From assembly GCA_007026445.1 (NCBI GenBank), contig VDMD01000002.1:1302001-1366000 (forward strand): 64,000 bases of DNA, read 5' to 3'. Positions 24,701-35,816 of the stretch are shown here, one piece after another (positions within the stretch are counted from its first letter, which is position 1; each line of letters begins with the position of its first letter). The notes under the pieces are model-generated. The model was not told the DNA's origin, searched no databases, and saw only the letters and a program-made list of their open reading frames with translations. The DNA is from Schizophyllum amplum (taxonomy: Eukaryota > Basidiomycota > Agaricomycetes > Agaricales > Schizophyllaceae). Position numbers and translations under genes: made by a program.

Positions 24701-24969
24701 CACCTGAGGAGCCCTCGAGCGTTGCTACACGCGGCGGGGGCAGGAAACCCTTGGTGTTCGACTGCGTGTACATCGCGCGCCGACCGGCGTGGGTGGAGGA
24801 GGATTTGCGGCGACGGCGACGGCGGCGTAAGGGAAAACGCCGGATGACGGAGGAGGTCGGCTCGACAGACGGCATGGACTCGCTTGAAGAGGCTGAAGTG
24901 TCGCGGGAGGTCGACTTGGGCGGCACCACATCGGACGATGGATCCTCAGTAGACGAAGAAGGCAAGTAG
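21761..24969 (+). CDS. unrecognised large disordered protein with conserved ends
   Basis: Exons joined through introns starting near 21980, 22132, 22873 and 23010. The N-terminal 110 residues are ordered and helical (AWHNLSDDAKALLSRFWISN, then a Glu/Arg/Lys-rich heptad-like stretch EEQRLRLEREVGLSRLA). They are followed by a very long Pro/Gln/Ala/Ser/Thr-rich region. A second ordered module lies at about 22.97-23.35 kb (PPGFFVSKGGYTAWAQEGA, IKFSWKNKAGEQRELMFEPG). The C terminus is KPLVFDCVYIARRPAWVEED, then a strongly basic RRRRRRRKGKRR cluster and an acidic tail. The basic cluster suggests a nuclear location. I do not recognise the family. Low-complexity tandem phrases TQPxAPTQ recur around 23.94-24.01 kb. 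Confidence 0.75.
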
Positions 24970-25260
24970 GTTATGCTATTTATGACAATCCCATACGCCA
25001 TGCATTCTTGTGACGGTCCGCCGTCTTCCATCCTTGTGTACCCTGCCGATACTGCTTGTACAGATGATTTATCTTGGATTATTAACTCTTGGTGTTTAGA
25101 TATCCTGCGTTCGAGCTTTATCATACCACCGCCCAATTATAACCGCCACGGTTCGTGCTCCGCTTCTTCCAAGTGCAAGGGTGGGTTGTTGATTTGAGCC
25201 TTAGATCCCGTCGAAGCAGATGCCGTAGCATTGTCTCTGAGCAGGGCGCGCCAGGCGCGC

Positions 25261-26296
25261 TGTAAATGGGGAGAGTGCGATGTGCAGTTATGCTCCGGGG
25301 ACAGGCTCTTGCGGCACCTGGTGGTAGTGCACCTCGGGAGCGAGGAGGTGAGGTCCTCAATACAAGTTGAAGGCGTGTACTGACGGGACTAGACATCGTA
25401 TACCTGTCTTTGGCAGAGATGCGCTGAGTCGTATCCGTCACAACGAGCGCTCACGGCGCATGTCGAGGGACATGCGCGCTCACCTCTGTTCTGTGCTTAC
25501 CAGGGTCAGTCCTTGTCATCCTCCTCGGGTCCTTGAACTGACATACGTTATCTTCAATTCGCAGACTGCGACCGTACCTACAGGAATGGGCATATGCTCC
25601 TACAACATCACCAACTCGTGCACCGCTCCCGCGACGCCGCGCTCAGGCCTAGCGCAGAACCCTGCAAACCTGAACCAAATGAACTGCAGCGACCACCGCT
25701 ACCGAAGGCTCCGCCGTACTGGCAACACGACACGCCACCTGTTCAAACGTGTCCCATGACGGCAAAGCGACATAAGATTGAAGGCCCAAAGGTGCGTATG
25801 CCACTGCCCGGTCGATCATGACCCTGCTCACTCTTTCTCTTGGTAGGTACTCGCCAACATCTACCCGTATGCGAAGTATACAAGTGCCGCAGCACTGAAG
25901 CGGCCTCTCAAGCAGACGGACCAGTATTCGTTCATGAAGCACAAGGAGAAGCCCCAGTACAGGATCAAAGCAAGCACGCGTCTGGAGGATCTCCTTTCCC
26001 GAGAGACGACGAGGATGTTCGAGGGTGGTGCCGTGCTGGAGTGGAAAGGCGACAGGGCGAAAGTGGTGCTGCCGACAGAGCCAGAGACAGACGAAGAGGA
26101 AGAAGCTGAGGAGGGAGACGAAGGCAGAGCGGAAGAAGGAGGTGAAGGGGACGAAGGCGCCTCATCCGAAGTCGAGGAGCACCGACCTAGCGAAGGCCCG
26201 CCACCACCCACTGACGACGAGGATGAAGGCGAACACGCCAGGAGTGCTCTTTCTTCCCCGCAAATTGAATATATCGACTTGACGGAGGACGATTGA
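25261..26296 (+). CDS. three-finger C2H2 zinc-finger protein (5' end not resolved)
   Basis: The fingers become visible only after splicing exons 25261-25347, 25393-25504, 25565-25791 and 25847-26296. Finger 1 (from CKWGEC) is C-x4-C-x12-H-x4-H. Finger 2 (CLWQRC) is C-x4-C-x12-H-x3-H. Finger 3 (CAYQDC) is C-x4-C-x12-H-x4-H and spans an intron. A Pro-rich linker, then KHKEKPQYRIKASTRLEDLL, and a long Glu/Asp-rich acidic tail ending IEYIDLTEDD follow. The C-x4-C spacing and the VCLW-like second finger recall the AEBP2/GLI class, but this is resemblance by eye only. The frame is open 22 codons upstream of the first Cys without an ATG, so at least one upstream exon is missing, perhaps within 24970-25200. 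It is likely a nuclear regulator. Confidence 0.75.
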
Positions 26297-26700
26297 GGCA
26301 ACGTCCTGCCACTGATTTCTTGTCCTGCTTTTGCGTAGCGTTTTCCTCTTGTTGTATTTTGATTATGGTACAGATCGCGGAGACAAGCTTGTGTCTCTTT
26401 CCTCGCCCGTGCGCACCATCGGGCGCTCGTGGGGCGCTCGCAGTCGGCCCTTCAACGTTCAACCCGAAGAAGCCAACAAAGAATCAGCCGTCTTTGTTTG
26501 GATCATCGCCAGATCATCGCTGTTGCTACGTGACCACATGGGAAATTTGGTTTCAATTTCGGCTCCTTTGTTGATTCCCGCGCCGGGGAACCGAAACGTT
26601 ACGGACATCGGACGGCGTACTTCAGTCCTTGACGCTCTCTTGTTCCTTGTTTATTATACCCTCCTTGTCGTCTTCCACGACCTTCCCCCGTTCCTTTATC
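26297..26700. other. intergenic, promoter of the next gene
   Basis: A gap of 404 bp, T-rich toward its right end (26630-26700), as often seen just upstream of fungal start codons. No specific site was recognised. Confidence 0.5.
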
Positions 26701-29700
26701 ATGGCCGAAGGCGAGTTCACATACCATGTCCCACCGCGCGCTCACCCCACTGACCTCGAACCCCTGCCAGGTCCTGCGTACATATCTTCACACTCTGCCG
26801 ACGTTATCCTTTCCGACATACGCCCGATCAAGCTCAAGGGGGATGCCCTCGCTGCCCTGAATGAGTTTCTAGACGAGTTTCTGTACCGCATCCTCGGCGC
26901 AGCGCGCTCGTTGGCCACAGGTCGCCTCCGTGCAGGACTCCTCGGTGTGCTGCCGACTGCACTTGGCAAAGAAGCGCTTCTCGAGGCGGAAGTTGAGCTG
27001 CGCGCCTACTGGGATCGAACGGACCCAGCACGAGGTGCAAGCGCAGGCGCGGAGGACGACTCGCGGTCGTTCCACATATCTTGGGCTTTCGAGGTGTGTA
27101 GCACGTCCCACGTCTCCTCCATCTGCTGACGTGTTACAGCTTCTGCGCCTGAAATGTGCCGCCTACTCGACGCTGAATGATGAAGACGAGGACCCGGTCG
27201 CCGAGGCGCGACTCATGGACAAGGCAGGGGACGCGGGCACACTCATCGCACCGGCTGCTTTATACTTGACGGCCATCCTGGAGTGCGTTGCCGTACCCGC
27301 TTCTCTCCTTCTATTGACTGACGATCCGCAGATCCACATGCGAGTGAGCAATGCCTATCAGCGACCACGAAATGACCACTAACGTAACCAGACATATTCT
27401 CTCGGACGTCAGTCGTGTCGCTTCTCGGGATAGCAGCCGCGCCAACGCCACCGTTCAAGACTTGTACACCGCGCTTTGTGAGGAGGAGGGCATATATTCG
27501 TTCTTCAAAACCCTGGAAGGTGTGTGTCCGTTGATCGCATGTCATGGAATCCTGCTGATGATGGCGCAGTTTATGGGCGCATTGAACATTTATGCAAAGC
27601 ACCTGCTCCGCGGCGCAGCAAGTCCATCCATCGCGACACGTCTATTTCCCGCACATCATCTCTATATCACGAGGGCGACTCGTCAAATGTTTCGCGTGAT
27701 AGCAACCCCCGCTCCGACTCCAGAGCGTCGACAGATAAAGGGAAAGGCTTGCGGATGTTTGGTCGTTCCTCCCAAGACGGAGACGGCGGAGGGCATAGAA
27801 GGAGCAATTCTGCGCGGAGCAACGCTACACACCAGACGGACACGATGTCTGTTGAGGTGCGTCACAGTGTTCCTCGCACAAAGGCCAGGACCTGACATGG
27901 CGCGCAGTCTGAACTGCAAGAAGAATTCGACGAGCTGATGCGGAACAGCGCGACGATGAAGGTGTCGCTCACGCCGGACAGACTGAGGACAATGGAGGTA
28001 CGATTTCCCGCGCGATCGGATTATGTCAGCAGCTAGAACCCCCTAAAGGTTTACAAGGCCGAAAAGGATCAGCGCAACCGGCGCCCGCCCCCCCTCAACT
28101 TCCAAAAGTCTGACCACGATCTCGCCTCCGCCCCACCACGCGTCGAGTCCCGTCGCCCGTCGAACAGACACGTCGAGTCCATCGCAGAGGGCGAGGAAGA
28201 CACCGCGGCCCCCTCGCAACAGCCGCACATCACGCAGTCGCGTCCGCGCGGTGCCAGCGTCAACATCAGCCCAGAGCAGCCAAGCTCGCCCACCGCCGCA
28301 CCCCGTACCCGCACGCTCTCTGCTGCACCCTCCCACACTCGACCATCCCCTCCCTCTCCGTCCGACATGCCGCGCACACCGCACCATGCGACCGCCGGTT
28401 CCCGCGGAGGGCCTCGGGGCATGTTCGACGCGGACCCGTACCCTCAGAAGACGAGGAGGGTCCAGCGCAATCGCGAGTCAATGGATCTGGACGACATCAT
28501 GGCCGGCTCGGATGATGAGGAGGAAGCCCAGGTGGTCACCGCGATAAAGGCAGCGCCGACACCGACGCGGCGCACCGCCCCACCAGCAACACCCAGCTCG
28601 CGCGACTTGATGGACTTCCTCAGCGAAGAGCCACCGAGCTCCCAGCCCCTTCCCTCTGCCCCACGCACTCCTATGCGCTCTACGCCGTCCTTGGCATCAT
28701 CAAGACCCGCAGTATCCAAGGCAACTCAGGAGATGATGGATTTCCTCGCGCAAGGGCCTCCGGCACACGTGGAATTCAGCCCTGCGGTCAGCGTATCACC
28801 GTCAGTCGATGCCGCGTCGAGTCGCAAGGGATCGGGCAGACTGGTGCGGATGATCTCCAAGCTGTCGATGAATGACCGACGGGAGCGGACTGAGTCCATG
28901 GGAGATGCTCCCGGGCGTCTAACGCATAAACCTTCGCTGTCGAACATGCCGCTGGCGACCAAGCCGGTACCGCCCCGCTACCCTGTGCGCTCTGGCTCTC
29001 CGTCGCAAGATGGTGGAGAGTCAGGCGTGAGTCCAGTCGCGTCCCCGTCTCCAGGCGCTCGTTCGCGCTTGCCCTCTTCCGCTAGCAACGGTCGGCAAGA
29101 GCCATCTACATGGGAAAGGGAAACCTCGTCAAGATCGCATAATCCATCTCCGGCACCCTCTCGTTCCCAAGCGATAAGATCGGACAGCAACGACGGCTCG
29201 TACCCGACACCTCACCACTCCACATCGAAAGCACCCCTTACAGCCAACGGCACGTACGGCCGCGAGGATGCGAATGAGCGTAAGAAACCGGCCACCACTA
29301 CGATCGAGACGGCGAACATGCGCACATCGCGTCGGACGGCGTCTGGAGCTACATCCCCCGCACGCAAGCCCGTTCCCCCGCTGTATCCTGCCTCTGCAAC
29401 GGCCAAGACAGGCTCCTCGGTCTCTGACGACGATCTGCGCGAGATGCGACGGCTGTTCACGAAGGCGACCAGCGCGGAGGAGTGTCGACTTATCCTCGAC
29501 CTTTTCCTCGCAAAGTCCGGTGTTACCGTAGAGCAAGCGGACTACGAGAACCCCTATCCGTCGCCATCAAGTGATCACCAGCATGGGCCCGGCCAGTCGA
29601 ATTCATCGAGTAACGCGTCGGATGCCTCGCTTGAGAAGGCGATGGTGGAGATGCTACTCGGAGGCGGCCCGATGCCAGATCTCACTGGCCCTCGCAAGCT

Positions 29701-29935
29701 GCGCTCGAAGCGTAACATCAGGGGCGATGCAGCAGTTATGGTAGCTTCAGCGAGCATGGGCTCGCAGACGCCCCCGCCTGTGCCTCTAGTCGCCCCGACG
29801 CCTGTACCGGCGTCGAGGCCGGCATCAGCGTCGAGACCACCGTCAGCGGGAGTGCCCATGGTCACGCATACACCGAGAGTGGTCATGCAGAAGCTAAATG
29901 CTCCTGCGGATCCTGTCGGCGTGCAGGCAATGTGA
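26701..29935 (+). CDS. large protein with conserved helical N-terminal domain and disordered tail
   Basis: The ATG at 26701 opens a 393-bp first exon, followed by several short exons (borders at 27094-27139, about 27288, 27370, 27520, 27856, 27998) and a long last exon from about 28050. The N-terminal 250 residues look ordered and conserved: ILSDIRPIKLKGDALAALNE, FLDEFLYRILGAARSLATGR and LPTALGKEALLEAEVELRAY, then CEHILSDVSRVASRDSSRAN and VQDLYTALCEEEGIYSFFK. The helix pattern loosely resembles a histone-fold or helical-bundle domain. The rest is Ser/Pro/Arg-rich. Two short repeated units, DLMDFLSEEPPSS and EMMDFLAQGPP, lie about 35 residues apart, and a possible helical stretch starts DDDLREMRRLFTKA. 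I do not recognise the family. Confidence is high that it is coding, low on function. Confidence 0.8.
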
Positions 29936-31424
29936 GTATTGCTCAACATCTGTAAGATATAGTGCTCACGATCATCAGGAACCTACTTTAGATTCAGACG
30001 GCATGCGCCGCATTCCTTCTTGTATACCTTTCCTTCAGTTGCGTATGTGGAGACTGGAGAGCCGTTCGGCTCGCATCTATCATCTGCTCGAGCCCTGTTT
30101 GTTACTGCAGCTTAATTCTCATTATACCTACTATGTGGCTCCCTATCTTCCTCTGCTCATGGATTGGAACGGCCCTTCGCTTTCTATGGCCGTATATCTG
30201 CTTACGGTGGATTGTCCACATACATGTTTTCAGCTGCATGTCCGTTACATATGTTCTGGCGACCTATGCATGCATCACCATCCGTCTTCACTACCTTTCG
30301 ATAGCTATTTCACTATCTTTTCTCTGTATATATCTGGAACTTACTGTGAATCCTTGAATCCTCTATATGTCCTGAGAGTCGATCCTGCATGCCGGTATAT
30401 GCGCAAGGCCGATGCGCAGGTGGTCGCTGCAGAACGCGTCACGTGTGCGCATCCGGTGTGGCAAATGCCGAACGCTAGTGGACTTCCGGCCATGTCGTTG
30501 TACTGTATAACGACCGATCGTTCACTCTCCCAGCTCCGCTTTCCTGATGGCCAGAGGTTCCTTCGGATCGACTGGCTCTGTACGCCAGATGCGTTACACT
30601 GCTTTGCCTAACTCATAAGCCCTCCGGCCTCTGCGTGGCTGGATCCACAGACAGCATGCGTATTGGCGCACACTCAGACGACGATTCAGATGACCTCAAT
30701 ACATGTGTCTGCCCGGCTTTAGGACGACTGAATAAAGGGCACTCGGATAATTACCACTCTCAGTAATTTCTCTTTGCGTTCATCCCCTTTTGAGGAGCGT
30801 CATGGCCAGCCTCTGTCCCATGTAATCCGGCATGTCGTTTCGAGGCTCTCGGCAGCGATGCACTGGCTCTGACACGCTTCTTTGTGGGCCCACAGTAGGC
30901 ACCTCAAGCACGCCTCCTTATATAAAGCAGCTCTTTCTCAGAGGTTTGTTCTCCTACCTCATCTTCGAACTGCTGTTCCATCAAGCTGTTCGCATTCCTC
31001 TGTTCTTCCCCGCATAAAGTTGCACGGCACCCTTCGTCATGGTGCGCTGACCTCCGGCCACGGCTTATGGGCGTGGACTGATATGATTATCTACCGTCCA
31101 CCTGCGGTACACACGCCATCGCCTACTGTATGCTGCGCTACAATGCCGCGGCTATCATGTTCCATGTTACCGCTTTCATCGTCGCGACCCATCGCCTAGA
31201 CGGCCCACGACTGCTGCGGAAATTCACAAAGTAATTTGTCAATCTTTGGAGAAACTCAGACGCTGGTATGCCTACTTACTTCCCGTCGGATACATCGTGT
31301 TGACTGAAAGTCCCTAGTCCTCCCGTGTGCGGTTCGCGCAGTCGTACGCCAGTTCATCCGCTGGGTTATCCCGAGGTGAGTGTGGCTCTTCGTTGCATAA
31401 ACAATCCGCCTGAATGGCGGGTTC
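29936..31424. other. long intergenic region with a promoter near its right end
   Basis: About 1.5 kb with no supported gene. It is T/C-rich and more AT-rich than the exons. A TATA box (TTATATAAAG, about 30920-30929) lies 500 bp before the forkhead gene, and short ORFs follow it without homology. One of them starts at 31083 (MIIYRPPAVH, 38 codons), which could be a leader exon or a chance frame. Confidence 0.5.
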
Positions 31425-31996
31425 GTGGCAGCTGTGCGTTTTGCGACGAGCACAAGCGCTTTCCTGTGCGATCCCGTAACTGACCCTTCGCTTGACGCGC
31501 TCAACGAGCGGTACTTGCGAGAGAGGGTGATGTCGCGCGGCAAGGGATCCATCGACCTTTGGGCGCTTCCCGACTACTCACCCGACAAAAAGCCTCGCGT
31601 AGAACTCGTGCTGCTGGTCATGCTAGCGCTTCACGGAAGCCCCACCAGGGCACTCCGACTGCAGGAGATATATGCGGCTATCATCTCCCGCTACCCGTAC
31701 TTCAAGAAGGCTCATCTATCGCGGCAGGTAAGCCCATTTATCAACATGTTGCTCGAGACTGGCAGTCTGGGTGACCCTGAACACAGCGATCCATTTGCCC
31801 AATATTGTCGCGCAAGAGACAGTTTCGTTACTTCTATCAGCCGATGGACGCGCATGGCAGTGAATGCTTGTGGTATTTGGACCTGTCTCACGAAGAAGAG
31901 ACTTCCAATCGCAAGTGGAAACCTGCGACGACTAGTCGCGTCGACTTGCAGTGTATTGACGGCAACTGCATCAGCCAAGCGTGGGTCTTGATCTGA
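31425..31996 (+). CDS. diverged forkhead-domain protein, copy A
   Basis: Two exons, 31425-31727 and 31787-31996, in phase, give about 170 residues; the real start lies upstream because no ATG is in frame. The forkhead core is recognisable: KPRVELVLLVMLALHGSP then LRLQEIYAAIISRYPYFK (helices 1-2), and after the intron RQFRYFY... CLWYLDLS (wing region). It aligns block by block with the second forkhead gene at 41 kb, including the ALPDYSPDKKPR lead-in. The recognition helix, normally NSIRHNLS, reads RSICPILS here, so the base-contacting Asn and His are lost. This suggests altered or absent DNA binding, or decay. An upstream exon ending near 31376 (RQFIRWVIPR, with a GTGAGT donor) resembles copy B, but its frame is soon stopped. 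Confidence 0.62.
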
Positions 31997-32217
31997 TGCT
32001 TGAACTTTGTGGCTCGTACCATGGGCTAAAAGTCATCGACGTTGTTGTTACCGGTATTACAGCGCTCATGCTGTATACCCCGCGCTATCAACTTCTCAAC
32101 ATGTATCTACTGTTGCGCATAACTTGATTGCGCCGTCGTAAGGCGCCAAGTCCTTCAGCATTAATGATAAATGAAAGAAATTAAATTAATGCGAGTAGTG
32201 CCACAATAGCCACCGAG

Positions 32218-33117
32218 TTGAACATCGGGTATCGGCCCGTAGGGGGTGCGGTCACGGGTTCGTCACGGAAGATTTGTCACCTCCTTTCATCGCCCATCCC
32301 GACCCATTCGAGACGTACGAAGGACTGCCTGTACTTACTGGCACTTCATGACGACCCACAAGACATGGTCCACCTTTTCAAAGCCCTTTATTTTCCTCAG
32401 TGCGTAATACGTCCTCGACATCACAGCAACTCTCACCTGAGTCGTCTATTAGACACTTCCTGCCTCCTCCTCAAGACACCTCATTCGAAATTATCGAAGG
32501 TGTCTTACGGCTGTCGAACAAGTACGACGTACCGACTCTTCGGCGCTGCGCACTGCAGCATCTCGTGATACGTTATCCAACTGACCTTGACAAGTTGCAA
32601 TTCTCAGTGTTGCCAGCAGCACCTGCGGAACATACGTACGACAATCCTTCTGGGGATATCCTCGGAGAAGTGCAGGCGATCGTTGCGCTTGCTCGTGAGA
32701 CGCACTCGTTGTGGCTCATTCCCTCCGCTTTCTACGATGCACTCGGCTGTCCGCTAGACCACATCGTCTCCCAGTGGACATGTATGAACCGATTGCGTAC
32801 ATTCTCTTCTATGGATGTCATCGCCTTTCTCGCCGGCTATACTGCGCCTGCGCTACGTCAAGACTTCCCGTACGACATGTTCTTTTCTGAAACGATTGGG
32901 TGCCAGGAGACGGACTGACTCCTGCCTCCTCGGTAGACACGGTGCTTTCCTGGAGGAAAACATGAAAACGTTTCCTGCCGCACCGCTCACGCTTTACAAT
33001 GCGGCATGGCTTGGATCTGTGCCGGACATCTGCCAGGAGTGCTTGCGTGAGATGCAAGAGAGCTATGGGTTGTGGGTCAGGGGCGTGTGGCAACGGTTTC
33101 CGTCCTACTTCAAGTGA
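32218..33117 (+). pseudogene. BTB/POZ-family gene, truncated and frameshifted
   Basis: The sequence matches the large Agaricomycete BTB family downstream of the POZ fold: ALHDDPQDMVHLFKALYFP, then FEIIEGVLRLSNKYDVPTLR, and a C-terminal Cys region (CQECLREMQESYGLWVRGVW). Two frame breaks are visible. DPFETYEGLPVL is in a different frame from the adjoining ALHDDPQ (about 32335). The frame changes again near 32917, where one frame stops after CQETD while the tail continues in another. The first half of the POZ domain, usually beginning DADVVLRS, was not found upstream. The break near 32400-32450 is an ordinary intron. A functional gene with unusual introns is possible but less likely. Confidence 0.55.
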
Positions 33118-33980
33118 CCTGCATGGGATGAGCTCATCAGAATGAAATGTGATGACTTGGGGGTACGTCGTTGATAGCGGTCCGTGCTGACCATGGACGC
33201 AGCTTCTGCCTAGTAGCAGAACTACGGATTGAAAGATTTGTGGCACATTCTGCGGCGAACATCATTTTGAATGCTGCTCGCGTATCCTCAATCTCCTGCC
33301 CGTGTCGTCCACTCATTTTGTGAGTCAGGCATGGATACATAGACAGCAGCGGAACCTGTGCCGCCCATGTCCCATGCATGTACAAGTAACACGATACGCG
33401 CGTGAAGCAGAGCGGGCCTTGGACTACATAACCGGGTCGCGCGCAAACGCGATTGACTGCAACTTCAACACAAACACACCTAAAACACACCAGAAGACTG
33501 TCTTTGTATGAGTCCATGTAATGTGCGTTGCCTCTCATGATTTGGGTCAACGAAAGTCGGAAAAACAGGAAAGCATTGCAGACTGTCTACGGAACACGAC
33601 TGCATACTACTCTTCCTTCCTGCCCCACCAGCCAAGTCTAGCTCGACGATCCTGTCTATGATACATTGGCATATGTTTGCAGCATGAATCATAGATAGTA
33701 GGGGCATCACAGATGGTAAGGGGGAATCGGAGATGGTATAAAGGCATCACAGATGGTATGGGCCTGAGACTCGCTCGGGCCCGCGGCGCTGGCGCCTGAA
33801 GCGGGGATGCACGACATAACGATGGAAGGAGTAGCTGGGACGATGAGGGAGGGTAGCGCGGGTGGCCCTCGCGTGGACGAAGGATTGGTGCAGGTGTGCA
33901 GATGACAGCCTGATATCGGGAAGCCGACGACAGTGTGAAGAGCTGGCGCGACGAGTGGGCGGACGTTGGTTGCGCAGCGG
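33118..33980. other. intergenic, with a small minisatellite
   Basis: About 860 bp downstream of the BTB relic and of the AA14 gene (convergent). Apart from the short tandem repeat at 33686-33758, I see no element. Confidence 0.5.
33686..33758 (+). repeat. short imperfect tandem repeat, about 20-bp unit
   Basis: Four units: gaatcatagatagta, ggcatcacagatggta, ggaatcggagatggta and ggcatcacagatggta. The second and fourth are identical. Unit spacing is about 19-21 bp. It lies just beyond the 3' end of the AA14 gene, probably in or beside its 3' UTR. Confidence 0.6.
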
Positions 33981-35816
33981 TTAGACGGTGGTCGTCTGTC
34001 CGTGCAGAAGGGCGTCGCTTCGGGCGCGACGCCGCCTCATGCGGCGGCGGCACTGCGAGGATGCAGAGGCCGAGGATGCAGGCGCGTCGACAGCAGCTGC
34101 CTGATGAACGTCTGCAGTCGTTCCATTCGCGGGGGCTGCGGGCGGCGACATCTCGGGCATCGCGGGTGCAGAGCTCGACACGGCCTGTACGCGGGCGCCA
34201 GCTGCGGTGGTAGTGGATACGGCCGCGGCTGAAGAGGTTACGGGAGTCTGAACGCTTGCGGCAGACGGCGACTGGGCAGCAGCAGAGCTGGCAGGCTGCG
34301 ACGCTGCTGCATGCGAGGACGACGCTGTCGCTGCTTGTGACGAAGACTGGGCTGCTGCGTGTGATGACGATGCCGCTACAATCGTATGCGAGGACGCTGG
34401 CGCTGCTGCCGTACCCGCTGCTGCTTGCGTTGCTGCTGCACTTGTGTGCAGACTTGCCGTCTCTGCTGCTGGCGTTGTCAACACTGCCGCTGTAGCGGAA
34501 GCTGTTTGGGCAGTTGTAGCTGGCGGCGCAAACACCGAGGACAGGAAGCTTGAAGCCTGGTCGCCGACGTCCGATGCTACTGACAGAATCCCGCTCAGTG
34601 CGTTGACCGCATACCGTAGGACGGGCAGCTGCGCTGTGGGCGCCGGATCCGGACGCTCGACGTATGAGTCTGCGAAGATGTCATCTTGCGCGCCGTCGAC
34701 AAAGTTGTACAGGTCGTTATAAAACGGCGGGGCTGTCACAGCCTCGAAAAACTGCGAAGCGCGTCAGCGACAGATGTCATCAAGAGCTGATGCGGAGGAG
34801 TCGAGATATGCAGCGCCCGTTGTGTGTACGAGCGGCGAGATTCCTTATCGCTAGGCGTATGATACGCAAGACTCACATCGCTCTGGTTGTTAAGCCACCA
34901 GATCGGTGTCTTCGCGCCATAGGTGCAGTTGCCCAGCACAGACGAGGCCTTGTTGTTGTCAACATCAGCGCCGCAGCGGCGCGGGGCCACAGGCTCGGCG
35001 AGAGGCACGTCGGACGTTGCCCCAGTCACGTTGCAGCGGAAACCGTTCATGTAGTCTGCAGGAAAAGCATGGTGAGCTGGCGCTCTAACACGTCAGACGG
35101 GCATGGATACGCACTCTCCTCTCCACCGCCTTCAATCTGTCGAGCTATGATTAGCGTGTGTCTGCCTGCGCATGCGACGCCGCCAGCTCACCGAATGAAT
35201 CCAGTGCCACGCGCAGATGCAGCCGCCCTCCGGGCACGCGGGCATGCGCTCTGGCACCTCGAACTCTGTAAAGCGCGTCCACACGCACGTCTGATTGACG
35301 CTGAACACCGTGAAGTCGTCCTGCGTCACGTTCGACACGTCGCTCTTGTACGCAATGGAGAGCGCGCAGCCCTTGACGTTGTCGATGCCAGTGGTGTGGT
35401 ACTCGATCATCGGCTTGCCCGGGCAGACGTCGTTCACGTTGTCGGCGTGGCGCACGTCGCCTCCGGAGTCAACGGTGGCCTCAAAGGACGTAGCGCCCTT
35501 GGTGCACGCGATCTCGGCGGTCGCGGACTTCCCGGCGGGGAGCTCGAAGAAGTCGCCGTCGTTCGGAGGGTAGTCGAGGTGCCCGTGGAACCACCAAGTG
35601 GAGAAGTTCATGTACTTGAGCGGGACGACGGGGCGGTTGTCGTAGGAAAAGGTGTTTGCAGAAACATTGAAGCCCCACATGCTGGGATGCCAGAACGCTG
35701 CGAGCGGGTTCAGCCCAGTGGTCTGACGAGGAAGGACATGAGCACACACCAGCGTGGGCCTCAACCATCCGTGCTGCCAGCAGCACAGACAAAATCATCG
35801 TCAGGAAAGTTTGCAT
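33981..35816 (-). CDS. AA14 lytic polysaccharide monooxygenase
   Basis: Secreted copper enzyme of family AA14, whose characterised member from Pycnoporus oxidatively cleaves xylan coating cellulose. Exon 1 (35750-35816) encodes a signal peptide [20 protein letters not shown]. Splicing to exon 2 (35192-35697) gives mature N terminus [12 protein letters not shown], exposing the copper-binding His1. Family blocks follow: [68 protein letters not shown] and a last ordered block [18 protein letters not shown] short exon of 22 bp lies between the last two introns of the core. The protein then has a long Ala/Ser/Thr-rich linker and a basic end containing [12 protein letters not shown]. His1 and several Cys are intact. 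The second copper His was not assigned. Confidence 0.9.

Noticed and set aside
29898..30611. 237-codon ORF after the large disordered-protein gene.
   Set aside because: Rich in Cys, Tyr, Trp and Leu as expected from T/C-rich non-coding DNA. It begins inside the preceding exon in another frame.
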